Part shown: positions 15,001 to 28,800 of the stretch, piece by piece
How the letters are laid out: each line of letters opens with the position of its first letter
How positions within the stretch are numbered: position 1 is the stretch's first letter
Source: Echinarachnius parma
Taxonomy: Eukaryota > Echinodermata > Echinoidea > Clypeasteroida > Echinarachniidae
Assembly (NCBI GenBank): GCA_037951105.1
Contig: JBAMJV010001800.1
Location: 62,001-126,000, forward strand
Direction: 5' to 3'
Length of the DNA: 64,000 bases
Program-made: the position numbers and the translations under genes
Notes under the pieces: generated by a model
The model's input: only the letters and a program-made list of their open reading frames with translations
Told to the model about the DNA's origin: nothing
The model's database searches: none

Positions 15001-18000
15001 GGATCTGCATGTATTGTGTGTACACTGTCCATAAACAGGTGGATCTTTTTTCTTTTCTTTTCTGTCTATAAATGGACTTCGAACACCACTCCCCAGGGAT
15101 GTAAATTTGTCTTTGGCAATTTAAAAACATATTTAGGCGGAACTACATTTGTGCATAATTTGCAAGCTATAATATATACTACATGTATGTAACTAAAAAT
15201 TATTACACTGTATTTTTTTATTTTTTATAGTAGGTCAATATTGTTGACAAAGATGTACACTGTACATGTATCTTATTCTATAGAAATGTACATTTTAACC
15301 CTCTTAAATCTTTTTTCTTGCATATAATTTGATTTATGAAATTTACATTTTTACTCTCTTTAAAGGGGAAGGAACTCCTAGCCTTTTGACTTACTGGATG
15401 TGATGAGAGCATAACTCCTGTCATTTCTAGTCACTTATTTCCTCATGAATATTCCCAATAATGAAAATAATCAATATTTGATGGACCACTGTCGTCTGCT
15501 TTCAATGCCCACAGGAGGCGGCCATTTCTTCAAATTCTCGCGGTGAAATGACGTGTCAGGCGGAGAACACAATAGCGGGTTACGATAATGCTATTGTGTT
15601 CTCCGCCTGCCACGTCATTTCACGGCGAGAAGTTTGAAGAAATGGCCGCCTCCTATGTGCATTGAAAGCAGACGACAGTGGTCCATAAAATATTGATTAT
15701 TTTTGTAATCGGGAATATTCATGAGGAAATAAGTGACTAGCAATGATAGTAGTTATGCTCTCATCACATCCAGTAAGTCAAAAGGCTAGGGGTTCCTTCC
15801 CCTTTAAATGTCCTGGCTTACTGTAAATGTTAATCGTTGCATTATTTAAAAACAAAATTTGTTTTTCTTTAAACAGGAATAAAAGAATTCTCCCTGTACC
15901 GTAAAAAATATGATCATTTTGCAATGTGCAAATATTATTTATTACCAATTTGAATGTTTGCACAAATGACCTTGCACATCTGGCTTCACTTGAATATTGC
16001 ATTTAGGTAATTGTTATAGTCTGCCAGTCTTCAAGAAAGAACCCTGCAGAAAAAATATGTAATTTTGAAATGTGCAAATATTATTTATTAACCAATCGGT
16101 ATGTTTGCACAAATGACATTGCACAGCATCAAGATAGTATTTTGGCAATTTTCTAGTCATTCAATATTTATAGTTTTGGTGGTTAACATTTTACAAGTTC
16201 AAACTTTGTTGCTATTTATACAGGCTAGCAAGGAGAATAGGTCAAAACATTTCATTAAACTTTATATGTTGATAGTCATAACATTTGATTGAAACAAGTG
16301 GTACGTTATTTTTGCAATATGGTACAAATGTTTTTTGGCACAGTACTATACATTTTAAACAGCTATGTACAATCTACCTGCAAGTTTGAAAATTGAGGTC
16401 TTAGAAATTAATGGGGTTATAGCAATTGCTGGAAATTAATTGCTTTCAACCAAATGTCAAAAGTTGCAATGATAATAAAATCCACAGTTATAATGTTTCT
16501 ACTTTATTTATTATTTTTACAGGATTCCAACAAGAACTTTTCATTATTCATTAATGTGAAACTAAACTCATAAATAATATGTGTGGTTTACGGGTACACC
16601 ATGTGAGATGGGTGGATTGGTAAGCCCTGAAAAGGACTATGGTAGTCCTAGAAAGGACTGTTGGTGTAGTTCTGAAAAGAACTGTTGGTATTCTTTCTAG
16701 GAGAGTTCTAAAAAGAACTGTTGGTAGTCCTAGAAAGGACTGTTGGTAGTCCTATAAAGGACTGTTGGGATAGTCCTGAAAAAGACTGTTGGTATTCTTT
16801 CTAGGAGAGTCCTAAAAAGGACAATTGGTAGTCCTAGAAAGAACTGTTGTTAGTCCTAGAAAGGACTGTTGGGATAGTCCTGAAAAGGATAGTTGGTAGT
16901 CCTAGAAAGGACTGTTGATAGTCCTAGAAAGGACTGTTGGTATTGCGAGGAGAGGGTGGATGGTAGGAGGGACTCGACGTTTCGAATAGGTTGACTATCC
17001 GTCGTCAGGAATTATTCTAAACTCATAAAGTTGTACTTTCCATCTTTGTAAAATTAAAGGGAACTTTATCCAGAGAAAATGGCTATTAAAAGCTATCACT
17101 TATCACAAATAAGTGATAAGCAATATTGCTCCTATATGATTTGTGTACGAAATTATGAAATATCTGTAAAATTGGCTCATTTCTATCTTTGCACATTGTT
17201 CAAAAGAAATTAATTTTGGGTAATGCTTGCTATAGTGATCACATACTTATCAACCAGTATTCCAATGAAGATGCATACTTATATGTTGAAGGAAAGAATG
17301 GTGTATTCTTCTTAAACAAAAGTTCAATGATTCACCAATTAATGTCATAACAAACTTTTTTTATTGTTTGATCTTATTTCATTTGACACGTTTCAAAAGG
17401 AAATAATTTCAAGGGAAACTCCCGATATCAATCACAGCGAACTTCAACTGGTATTCCAACAAAGAGGCAAGCGTCGAGGAAATCAGAGGTGTTTCCTTCA
17501 TCTTCAATTAATGAACAATTATTCTAAATAATACATCAATTAAACATTGTTTTCTATTGTTTCATGTCCTTTCTTTGACAGGCTTCAAAAGGAAAGAATT
17601 TCGGGGGAAACTTGCCATAGCCATCACAGCAAACTTCATCAACCGTCATTCCAACGAAGAGGCTTCTGTCGAGGAAATCAGCGGCGTCGCGTTCATCTTC
17701 AACCAGAAGTTCTTCCAAGACCTCCGAGAATCAACTGGCATCGATCTCGAAAACATTGTCTACTACAAAGACGACACTCACTACTTTGTTATGACGGCCA
17801 AGAAACAGAGCTTGCTAGCGAAAGGAGTTATTTGCAAGGTAAATTTTCAAATCTTTTCATTGTAATGGTTTGTTTTGGCTGTCAACAAAATGGATTAGCA
17901 CACTTATTTACAATGGTAACATTTGATAAAGAGATGACGATTGATCTAAATCAATCGTCTCCAAAGATAAAACACACTGCTTTTTGAGGCATTCAAAGAA

Positions 18001-18231
18001 AGCCCTTTTTTCTTTACTTTTATACTTTTTGAGGCATTCAAAGAAAGCCCTTTTTTCTTTACTTTTATACTTTTTCTTTTTAAATGTCTTTTTGTTCTAA
18101 ACAAATCTTTTTGTTCTAAAAAAATGGATGAAAACACTTACCCTATTTGCTGGTGTATTAACCGCACCTTTTTTCAACAAAAAAAAAAGAAAAAAAAAGG
18201 GGTGCGGTTAATACACGACCGTATTAAAGAC

Positions 18232-18265
<34 letters not shown>

Positions 18266-21200
18266 GGGTGCGGTTAATACACCGGAGCGGTTAATACACC
18301 GACAAATACGGTATTAAAAATATAACAAAGTTGGGGATTGATCTGAAAAAAAAAACACCTATATGGTTGCCCACAGCTAGTATGCTCCTCAGGGAGTTGA
18401 GAATGTGTACAAGATAATTGTGCGGGTCTGAACTGTACCAAATGACCAGGGATAATAATAAGCGCTTAGAGGCTGTTCTGCATTAGGCGCTATACAAATA
18501 CAATCTATTATTATTATTATCATACGCACTACTTTGGGATGATTTCCAAGAAGCTTAATTTCCCCTCCCGCCCCCTCGTCCCACCCCCTCGTCCCAGCCC
18601 TCTTCCCCCTTCCTCCCTCCAAGATCTTGGGCTTAAAATAAATGAATTAAACAATAATTGCAGATAAAACACAGGAAGAATATAAACCCCTTCCGCAATT
18701 CAAGTTTGAGTGTCGATATCTCTCTTGTCTCTATATTATCTTCCCGAAATATGGGGCTGTTTCAAGATTGAAATGTTGCAATGCATGTTTTCGTGTGACC
18801 ATTCAAAACACAAACCTCCTAACAAATGAAGTATTCACATTGACAATAACGTTGTATTTTGCAACATTTCGCTTTTGACACGGCTTCATATTCAGGTCTA
18901 CTACTGCACATTCCATAATTACATAAATATTACAAAATGAGGCATCAATGTAAAGGGGAATAAACTGGCTCGTCAATTATATCAAATTCGAGTAGAATCA
19001 TTTCATAACAAAATAGATATCAACGCTCAAACTTGAATTGCGGAACTTTTTGTGAGATGTTTATATTGAGATAGATGCAGACCTTAATCCCTTCCAAGAA
19101 AAAAGAAAAAATGGGAAAGAAACATTTCTAAAAGTATCAGAGCTTCTTACATGTATGTGAAAGTTCAAGGCTTTCTGTTTGAAAAAACAAAACAAAAAAC
19201 TTTCTTATTTTAAAAAGAAGAAGATTTGACGAGCCTTGATACGGGCTCCCATGAGGCGAGGGAAAACCTTTCTTTTAGGTTTTTTTTACATGATATTGAA
19301 AGGAAATGTGACTCAAAGATGTGACATATCTTATCAGCATTAGCGTCATTCAACATGAGCTGTAGAGAACAGTCGATCAACATCATTCAATGTATCAAAG
19401 CCAAAGTTAACAGTTGCTGGAGAATGCACGGGGGCTTGAAAAGGGTGGGTGTGGAACATTTTAAAGGCAATCAACACCCCAAAATAATATTCCAATAATA
19501 AATGGAAGGAAATCCATTCCACCTCAAAAGTTCAGAAAAAAGGTTTCCAGTCAAATTATATGATTGAAAAACTCATCACCATCCCAAAGTACCTGTGTTC
19601 ATGGGTCTGCAGAAGAAGACTATCTATTGTCTAGGACATATGCGGCTTCTGTGGTTGTAATGGTGTCAAACGCGTGTATAGAATGGGCGCTCTCACATAC
19701 GTTTGGCTCATACAGAACCATGAGGCACTGTTGGTTCCGTAAGTGTTGGTAAATTTAAAGGGACTTAGTAACATTGTTCAAATCCTCAAAATCTAATTGG
19801 AATTCTAGCGGTTCCCTCATACCTTCTTGTATTTGTATTAACAATAAAAGCACGGGACCGGTTTTGGTTTTTCACATTTGTATTTACGATTGAAGTGAGT
19901 GCAATGAGTTAGTGAATATCACTTTGCATTTTTGCTCATTACTCGGCCATATAATTTTGACACAACACCCAGTGGACATATCAGATAACAATAATATACA
20001 TTGGGTGATTTCAAGTATGGTGTTTAAGGCTGGTGTTAGTGTTTATTACACACAAACACCAGTTTGATAAACACTAACACCAGCCCTAAACACCATACAA
20101 GTACTTGAAATCACCCAGCGTATCAACCACTCACCACTTTTTGCACATGTCAACAAAGTTACTAGATCCCTTTGAGGCAAATTTAAGAGACTTTGCTACA
20201 AAGAGGTGTGACTAAGGTTGAATTGAAATATTAAAGTTTAAATTGAACATTGTAACATGGATATGGGGAAAACGTCAATGAATTAGGCAAAAAAGCAGAG
20301 CACAGGAATAGAATAAAGTGAATATAGAAAATTACAAGTATTCTCTGTATCAAATCATGGAAAATGGGATAAATGTCACAGAAATAAACAAAATACAGAA
20401 TAAAGGAATGGGAATCAAACATTGATATATTTGCAATATTTGTTTATGTTCTACATTATTCATGAAACATTTCTTAGTATCTGGTGGACACAGTGCAGCT
20501 ACTGCGGCCAGAAATAGTTGAACAACACACCAAATTCTCTATAATGGTTTAGTAATGTCACCATTACCACTATCACCACCATCACCACTTCCTCAATCAT
20601 ATTTGAAATTTGTAATGTTAGTTCATACAGGATATCTTTTGTACATCGTAAGGAACATTTTTTTTCTAGGATGTGGCGGACGCAGTACAGCTGCTACGCC
20701 CCCAAAAGGTCGACCAACAAATGTTGCAAGAGTTTGCCCGAGAGAAACCGATTCCTAATTGTCTCTATTTTTACTTTTTGTTTGCACTTTCACAATTACT
20801 GCTATCACCATCACAATTCCCTCAATCATGTTTAAAACTTGGATATGGCTGACACAGTGCAACTACTACAACCCAAACCAGTAAAAAATGTAAAAAACAT
20901 GAGGGCTCGGGGCAAATTCACCCCTAAAATGCCCAAAAGAGCCCCCGTAAAGCACAAAAATGCAAATCAAATATTGGATTGTTATTTTCATGCAGGCAAG
21001 CTTGAAAAGGGAGCCCCCGAAAAATATATAAACATTTTTTCCCTGACCCAAATGCAATGTTGCAAGAAACCACCAAATTCTCTAATATTTATTGTTGATG
21101 ATGATGAGAATAATTTATATTTATTGTTATGCACTATCAGCACCATCATCATTCCCTCAATCGTATTATCGTTTGTGTTTTTGAAACATTTTCTAGGATG

Positions 21201-22840
21201 TCCCAGACACGATACAGCTGTTGAGTCCCAAAAACGTCGACCAGCACATGCTGCAAGAGTACGGCCGCGAGGCCGCCGACTTCTGCACGAGCTTCCAGCT
21301 TCCCACGCTAGACTACGCCCTCAACCATCACGGTCAGCCGGACGTTGCGATGTTCGATTTCACGTCGATCTTCGCCGCCGAAAACGCAGCCCGGGTGATC
21401 GATCGCAACAAACATAAGCTGCTGATGGCGTTGGTTGGCGACAGCTTACTAGAGGTTTGTGCTATAAATATTGTTTAGAACATTCTCTAGCTGAGAATGT
21501 TGTGTCTTTCAATGTCATAGGAATGCGTTCCAGAATGCTTTTCGATAGTACTCAGTCAAAATAAATGGGCAAAGGTGATGAAATCATTTGGTAAACAGTG
21601 AGCCGCTTTCTATGAAACTTGCAGATAACATTCAGAGTAATCTGACAATGATATTGATATATGACTGAAGTCTCAAGTTGGTACACTTAATGGGTAATCG
21701 CCAAGAATTTGTTCCTGGTAATGCTTAAAGGACAATGAAATCCAGACAAATTGTTGTATGCACTATAAGACACTAAATATAATGAATAGTCTCTGAAAAT
21801 TTGAGCTCAATTGGTCAAGAAATAAGAAAACTATGGCTCTTTGAAAAGAGCCATGTATTTCTTCGAGTGACTCAAATTGGCAACACACTCTGGCAATGTT
21901 GTGGACAACTTCCCATACAGTTTGTACACAAAATTTCAGTTTTGTTCAATTTTCTCAAAATGTATGTTTACCCTTCGTTCAAGTTCAACATATGTTTTGT
22001 AGAATGCTTTTATACATAACATATCATGAGTTGGGGGAATGGAAAAATGTGACTATGAAGAAAACTGTAAAAATGGGAACATTTGTGTACAAAACATATG
22101 GGGAGTTGTCCACACACTTATCAGAGTTCGTTGCCAATTTGAGTTCCCCATAGGAATAAATGGACATCTTCAAAGAGCCGTAGTTTTCTTGTTTCTTACC
22201 CGATTATGCTCTAACTTTCAGAGATTCTTCTTCTTAATCTCTTCAAGACTATGAAAGCAACATTTTGCTTGGGTTTCATTGCCCTTTAAGAATCGTGGGC
22301 TAAAGCAAAGGATAGTGCGCTTAAAGCAATGATCATTGGTTGTTTAATGAAATGAAATTATGCTATATGAAGAAAAAAAACCTTCCCTTTTCTCTCATTT
22401 AGCCCTTCAGGCCACCTGGCTCGGGCTGTACTCGAGCCTTCCTTGGTGCCTTTGACGCAGCAGTGACAATTCATAGCTGTTACTCAAATGTTGTGATACA
22501 AACTGGTGGTTTGGCTAATGTGTTTTCTTTGAGCTATTTGCCCTCATTTTTGTCTTGATTTCTTTTACTATCAGCCCTTCTGGCCGACTGGTTCGGGATG
22601 CGCTCGAGGATTCCTCGGTGCCTTTGACGCAGCATGGATGATCCGAAACTGGTCTTCAGGAGACGTGACCCCGCTGGAGGTACTAGCGGAGCGGGAAGGA
22701 GCATACCGTCTCTTGGCGCAGACTACGCCTGAAAATCTTGGCAAGGTATGACTAGTTATTATCATTAATCAGCTTTAATATCTTCATCATCATCATCATT
22801 ATCATCGTAGTCATTATCGTTACCATCATCAGCAGCAGCA

Positions 22841-22887
<47 letters not shown>

Positions 22888-25800
22888 ATCATCATCATCA
22901 CCACCACCACCACTACCGCTACCACTACCACCAACACCACCACCACCACCACCACCACTACCACTACCACCACCGGCATCACCATAACCATCTCCATCTC
23001 ACCACAAAGGCAGTGGCCCCTCAAGAATGTATGATTATTCCCATTAATTTATTTAATGATGATCACCACCACTATCCTCATCATGATTATTGTCAATATT
23101 TCTCTCTATAGGACTATGAACTGTATGGAATTATCCCCAACTCAAGATACCCACATCTCAACACCAAGGCCGTGCTCCCTCAAGAGGTCATCCATCTCTA
23201 TGACACTCTTGATGAAGACCTCAAGGCGCAGTTTGAGATCCTGGAGAAGAAACCGTCGATCCTGATCAGGCAATGTAAGTTGGATGAAACCTACTTATTT
23301 ATCTTGCCCTTTCACTCTTCATCCTCCTCTCGTTTGCCTCTTCCTTTTTCTTATCTTCCTCTTTCTATTTTCCTCCTCCTCCTCCTCCTCCTCCTCCTCC
23401 TCTTCCACCTTCTTCTCCTCCCCCCCCCCCCTTCCCCTCTTTATCCACCTCGGCTCACATGGCTCGTTACTGGCCCAACACTCGAAGAATCTTTCATAAT
23501 AACCAGAAGAACTTTCTTCCTCCTCCTCCCCCTCCTCCTCCTCCTCCTTCTCCTCCTTCTCCTCCTCCTCCTCCTTTTCCTCCTCTTCCTCCTTTTCCTC
23601 CTCATCCTCCTCTTCCTCCACTTTCCGCTCCTCATCTCGCATAGAGGAATCTTTCATAATGACCAGACTAACTTTGGTGTATGAAGCAACGAAGACGACC
23701 ACACAGGAGTGATTTCCATGGATGCAGGCGGCAACATGAAGAATGTCTTCAATAGGTTCTGTGGTGGTCTCAACCAGTTTGAAAATATGCCCCTCCCCCT
23801 CTTCATCTTCCTCCTCCCCTCCCCTCCCCCTTCTCCCCCTCCCCCTCCCCCTCCCCCTCCTCCTCATCTTCCTCCTCCTCATCTTCCTCCTCCACCTCCC
23901 CTCCTCAACTTCCTCCTCCTCATCTTCCTCCTCCACCTCTTCTCCCCCTCCCCCTCCTCCTCATCTTCCTTCTCCTCCCCTCCTCATCTTCCTCCTCCTC
24001 ATCTTCCTTCTCCTCCTCATCTTCCTCCTCCACCTCCCATCCCCCTTCTCCCCCTCCCCCTCCCCCTCCTCTTCATCTTCCTCCTCATCTTCCTCCTACT
24101 CATCTTCTTCCTCCCTTCCTCATTTTTTCTCCACCTCCCCTTCACCCTCCTCCTTACTGTGGATAGGCAAATATTGAATCAATAGGAATTAAAGCTACAT
24201 TCACCTAACTCTAACCCTAACTCTATTCTTATATTCTAACATTTTAACATTTTAAAACTACATTTTATTCTGCTTGTCCATCATTTTTGAACTCACAGCT
24301 GCAGGTGTGAAACATCGATATAAAAATACTGGATATAGCAACAGCGCCCTCATCATTAAGCCAGCGACAGTGTGAAAAAGTACTCCAAAAGTACTCCAAA
24401 TACAAAGACCATGCTCGCTCGAGTGAATCGATTTACGGAAATGAATAGAAGCACCTTTTGTATTTGGTCACTTAGGTGGACTTTTAGATACTTGCGGCGG
24501 CTTCAACGTCGCTCATTCGGCATTGTTCAGCGTGCTGTATCCAGTGTGTATATATCGATGGTGTGAAAGGACGTAAAATGTTGCTGTGGTGCCAGCGAGC
24601 GACAGAGTACTACCCCAACGTACGGGTCGACAACATGACTCAAAAGATTCAACTTAATTTCTTTAGATGAAAACGTAATTACTGTAAATTTCTTTCTATT
24701 TATATTTGCTTTTCTTTCAAAGTAATTGTTTGATTTTATCCCACAGCTTCGGTCGTGAAGGGAAGTAAGCTGTTGCTGTGGTGCCAGCGAGTGACAGAGT
24801 ACTACCCCAACGTACGGGTCGACAACATGACTTCTAGTTGGAAGAACGGGCTGGCGCTATGTGCAATCATCCACAGATACAGGCCGGATCTCCTGTAAGT
24901 AACAAACCTGAAAGGAATCTAGAATCCACTAACATTGCTTTACTAAAACTTGTAATAAGATGTAAAGTAGACAATTTTAGGGGAACGAATCATAGACGAC
25001 GGTAGATCAGACTTCAATCTTTCGATATGAGCCATGTACTTGGCACAAGAAGGACAAAATACATAATTTTCAAGCAAATTAATGAGGCTTTCCTGGGAAC
25101 CGGGAAAACACTGCTCCCATCTCTGAACGCTTCTCACAGGAACCGGGAAAACACTGCTCCCATCTCTGAACACTTCTCAAGGGAACCGGGAAAACACTGC
25201 TCCCATCTCTGAACACTTCTCAAGGGAACCGGGAAAACACTGCTCCCATCTCTGAACACTTCTCATGGGAACCGGGAAAACACTGCTCCCATCTCTGAAC
25301 ACTTCTCAAGGGAACCGGGAAAACACTGCTCCCATCTCTGAACACTTCTCACGGGAACTGGGAAAACACTGCTCCCATCTCTGAACACTTCTCAAGGGAA
25401 CCGGGAAAACACTGCTCCCATCTCTGAACACTTCTCATGGGAACCGGGAAAACACTGCTCCCAACTCTGAACACTTCTCATGGGAACCGGGAAAACACTG
25501 CTCCCATCTCTGAACACGTCTCACGGGAACCGCGAAACTACGTAGTAAAGGGTTTAAGTGATATAGTGGCCACCTGTCCATAGCAACCAACCTGGCTACA
25601 GTGGCCACCAAAAGGGATCCCCTGCAGAGATAAGGGATGTTATGGAATCTGTCTATAGAGGCCACATGTCTATACAGAGGCAACTTTTCTTTTTTCCCTT
25701 ACATAGTCACTATACACAAGTTTGGCTGTAATATGTTATGGAACCTGTATATACCTGTCTTCAACTTTTCTTGTTGGTCACTATACACAGGTTTTACTTG

Positions 25801-28800
25801 ACCCGTTCTTTAATTCCTTGATTAGATTCATCTGATTGTGAAATTGGTATAACAAAGAGTGATATTCTCACACCAGCAACATACTATTTTTTACTTGACA
25901 TTACCAACATATAAAATGTTCTTCCTCAAAAGTTGTACTTAGTCTTTTCTTAAAGGGATCTAGTAACTTTGTTGACATGTGCATAAAGTGATTAAATGGT
26001 TGATAAAATGTGTATCTATGTGCTCTGATATATCAACTTAGTACTGAGTAAACATTTCACGTTAAAGGGGACCACCAGGCAAAGGACAACACATTATTAT
26101 ATGTTTTGGTACCGTTTTGTGATATCAAAGAGATACCCAACATTTTGCAAAGGGTTGTGTAATTCATAATCAAAGCAATTAATTTCCACCACTTACGGAA
26201 CCACGGATATCTCGTGGTTCCACATGGGCCAGGCATTTGCGAGTGCGCCAATGCAATTCACGCGTACGTCAATAGAATCCCGGATGATTCGTTCGCTCTG
26301 CATAGAGCGCCGCTGGCTCTGCTCGCATAATAGTCTGCGCATTCAGACCGCATGGCTGAGAATGGTGATGTGTTTTCCAATTATATATTTTTTCTGAAAA
26401 CATATTTTTGTGAACTTATTGAAGGGATGGAATACTAAAGATGTTACCTTTCTATAAAAAGATTATTATTTTTGGGTGGTGGTACCCTTTAAATGGATTT
26501 TATATAGCCAAGTAGTGAGTAAAAATGCAGAGTGATATTCTTTAATTCATTGCACTGACTTTGTACAAGAGTTATAATGTTCCAGTGGATAATTTAAAAT
26601 CTGAACACTTCAATCATAAATATCTTTGCAACGAAAGGGAAATTTGAACTGTTATAATGCTCCAGTGGATAATAAAAAAATCTGAACACTTCAATCATAA
26701 ATATCTTTATAACAAAAGGGAAATTTGAAAAAAAAAAAACCTGTTCCATATACAACAAGGTATGAGAGAACCACTATAGTTCTAAGTAAGTTTTGTGGAT
26801 TTGGACAATGTTAATATACATGTATCCCTTTATTGTATGCAGAAACTATAATGCCCTGAGAGCGGAGAACGTCACGGAGAACAACCAGCGTGCTTTCGAC
26901 ATCGCCGAACGGGAGCTCGGCATCCCGCCTGCGATGACTGCCAAAGAAATGGCCACGATAACGTGCCCGGACAAACTGACGATGGTCGCGTACCTTCTGC
27001 GCTTCTACGACCTCTTCAAAGACGAAGTGCCACCCTCAACCAAGAGTAAGTTGATTTTAAAGGGAAATGCCAGTAGTGGGAAACGCCCCACCCCCTAAAA
27101 GTGAAATGTACGCTCTCATTACCAACCATGTGAAAGAATATAGTTTTACTAATATGGGATTATACAAATTTGGCCAAGAAACCGCCTACTAATTGATATA
27201 TTTGCAAAATTATAAATTGATCCGTTGCGGATAGATATCGTCAACGCGGAATCCAAATACCCTACGTGCATTATTGATTACGTGCGTTCGTTATACGGGC
27301 TTGTCCCCAGCTTGTCGATATCTCCAGTCCAGCGCTAGCGGCGCGGACAGGTGCGAACCGGCGGTGGATTTATCATTTCACGGGCGGGTATTGGATTTCT
27401 TCTGATATTTCTGCATTTAACGCATCGTTAGGTTCGGATTTTACCACACAAGCCCTTCTTAGATACTTATTCAACAATATTGATCATTTATAAATGTGTT
27501 CTGTAACTTTCCCAAAACTGTTATTCATCTTCAAGGGGACCACCAGTAAAAAACAACACAGAATTATATGTTTTGGTATCGTTGTGTGATATTAAAGGGG
27601 ACCACCAGTCAAAGAACAACACAGAATTATATGTTTTGGTATCCTTGTGTGATATTAAATAGAGGCCATCACTTTGCAAAGGGGTGTGTAATTAATAAAC
27701 AATACAATTAATAACCGCCACTTACGGAACCAACATGGCCTCATGGTTCTGTATGCGCCAACGTCTGCAAGTTCGCCACACGTATGTTACACGTATGTAT
27801 GGAAACAGAATCATGGACATTTATCCTGAACAAAAGGTAGTCTCTGTCTGCAGACCCATGAACCCAGGCTTTAGTACTGTGATGCGTTTTCCAATTATAT
27901 CATTTGTCTAGAAACCTATTTTGTCGCTGGTTCAAATCCATCTTTGATCAACTTTTATTTATTTCTTTGTTGTCTTTCCCTTTGAGCAGAAGATGAAACA
28001 CATGACATTGGCACGCCCATGGAGGCCCGCCAGCAAGTCATCCATTCAAAAGTCGTCATTCCTGTCACAGCTCACTGCGCGGGTCCGCCGAAAGTCACTG
28101 GTTCGAATCCCTCATTAATTAAGTTTTCTTTCTTTGTTCCCTTTCTCTTTGAGCAGAAGACGAATCACATGACATTGGCACACCAATTGAGGTGAGCGCC
28201 GCCCCCGCCAGCAAGTCTTCCATTCCAAAGTCGTCATTCCTGTCGCGGCTCACGAATCGAGTCCGCCGAAAGTCGCACGAGAAGCACGAGAAGCGGGACA
28301 AGGAGAACGGGGAGAAAGCGGCGGCGGTCGGGTCCAAGCGAAAGCACAAACACAAAGAGCCAGTCGTGGTACGTGAAGATAATACAGTTATACCTGCTCT
28401 CGCGAGTACCTGTGTATAAGGACCCCTCGTCTATAAAGATCACCTGTCCAAAAGGCCACTAAATTTGTCTCCCAATGAAGCATTTTGCATGTAAATGAAC
28501 CCGCCTATAAATCAGCATGGACAAACAAAGAATTAGAATGATAATTTTGATTACAAATAATAAATACAAATAATAATGATGGTACAAATTCTAAAGCGCC
28601 TAATATGATACAGTATTGTCTCGAAAATGCCAGCCCACAAATATTGTAAGCACCATCTCCACTCCGTGGGGGAGTATACTATCCAAGTCACTCATGGGCA
28701 TTGAGAAGATTAACACTCAGAGTGCCAGGGATTTGTATTAAAGCTCTATGGCATTTGTGTGTATTGTGTGGTGCAAAAATGCGAGCTTGGCACTCAAGGA

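Larger units (their letters stand above)
8385..17581 (+). other. Intron 2: repeats, LINE and SINE pieces, no gene
   Basis: 9.2 kb between exons 2 and 3. Contents are listed separately. The stretches 8400-8880, 11160-12540, 14610-15350 and 15810-16610 are AT-rich with G or C homopolymers (8812, 11606) and I see no gene. Confidence 0.85.
17839..21196 (+). other. Intron 3: MITEs, SINE tail and exon-4 ghosts, no gene
   Basis: 18000-18065 is a 45-bp direct duplication (gaggcattcaaagaaagccc). 19050-19750 and 20175-20470 show nothing beyond AT-rich sequence and a TIR-like ccacgg remnant. Other contents are listed separately. Confidence 0.8.
21455..22574 (+). other. Intron 4: one long MITE and the exon-5 ghost
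   Basis: Besides 21725-22289 and the ghost at 22393, only AT-rich sequence. Confidence 0.8.
23275..24746 (+). other. Intron 6: long polypyrimidine tract, then the CH-exon ghosts
   Basis: The tract is at 23350-24150. The sequence gaatctttcataat.accaga occurs at 23487 and again at 23648, so part of the tract is a roughly 160-bp duplication. 24151-24560 is unremarkable apart from the faint exon-7 match at 24293. Confidence 0.8.
24895..26842 (+). other. Intron 7: minisatellite and nested MITEs
   Basis: No gene. Contents: 25084-25545, 25557-25800 and 25950-26816. Confidence 0.85.

Noticed and set aside
20839-21417. 192-codon frame as a gene of its own
   Set aside because: It starts in ghost c and crosses exon 4 in the wrong frame.
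22752-24150. CRISPR-like or regulated repeat arrays
   Set aside because: Simple trinucleotide and polypyrimidine repeats in an animal intron; no spacer structure.
23319-24185. Pro/Leu/Ser-rich and Glu/Arg-rich frames of 140-205 codons
   Set aside because: Products of the CTC/TTC repeat in intron 6.
24293-24312. A second CH-exon ghost
   Set aside because: Only about 20 bases resemble the acceptor and start of exon 7; too short to count, so only mentioned.
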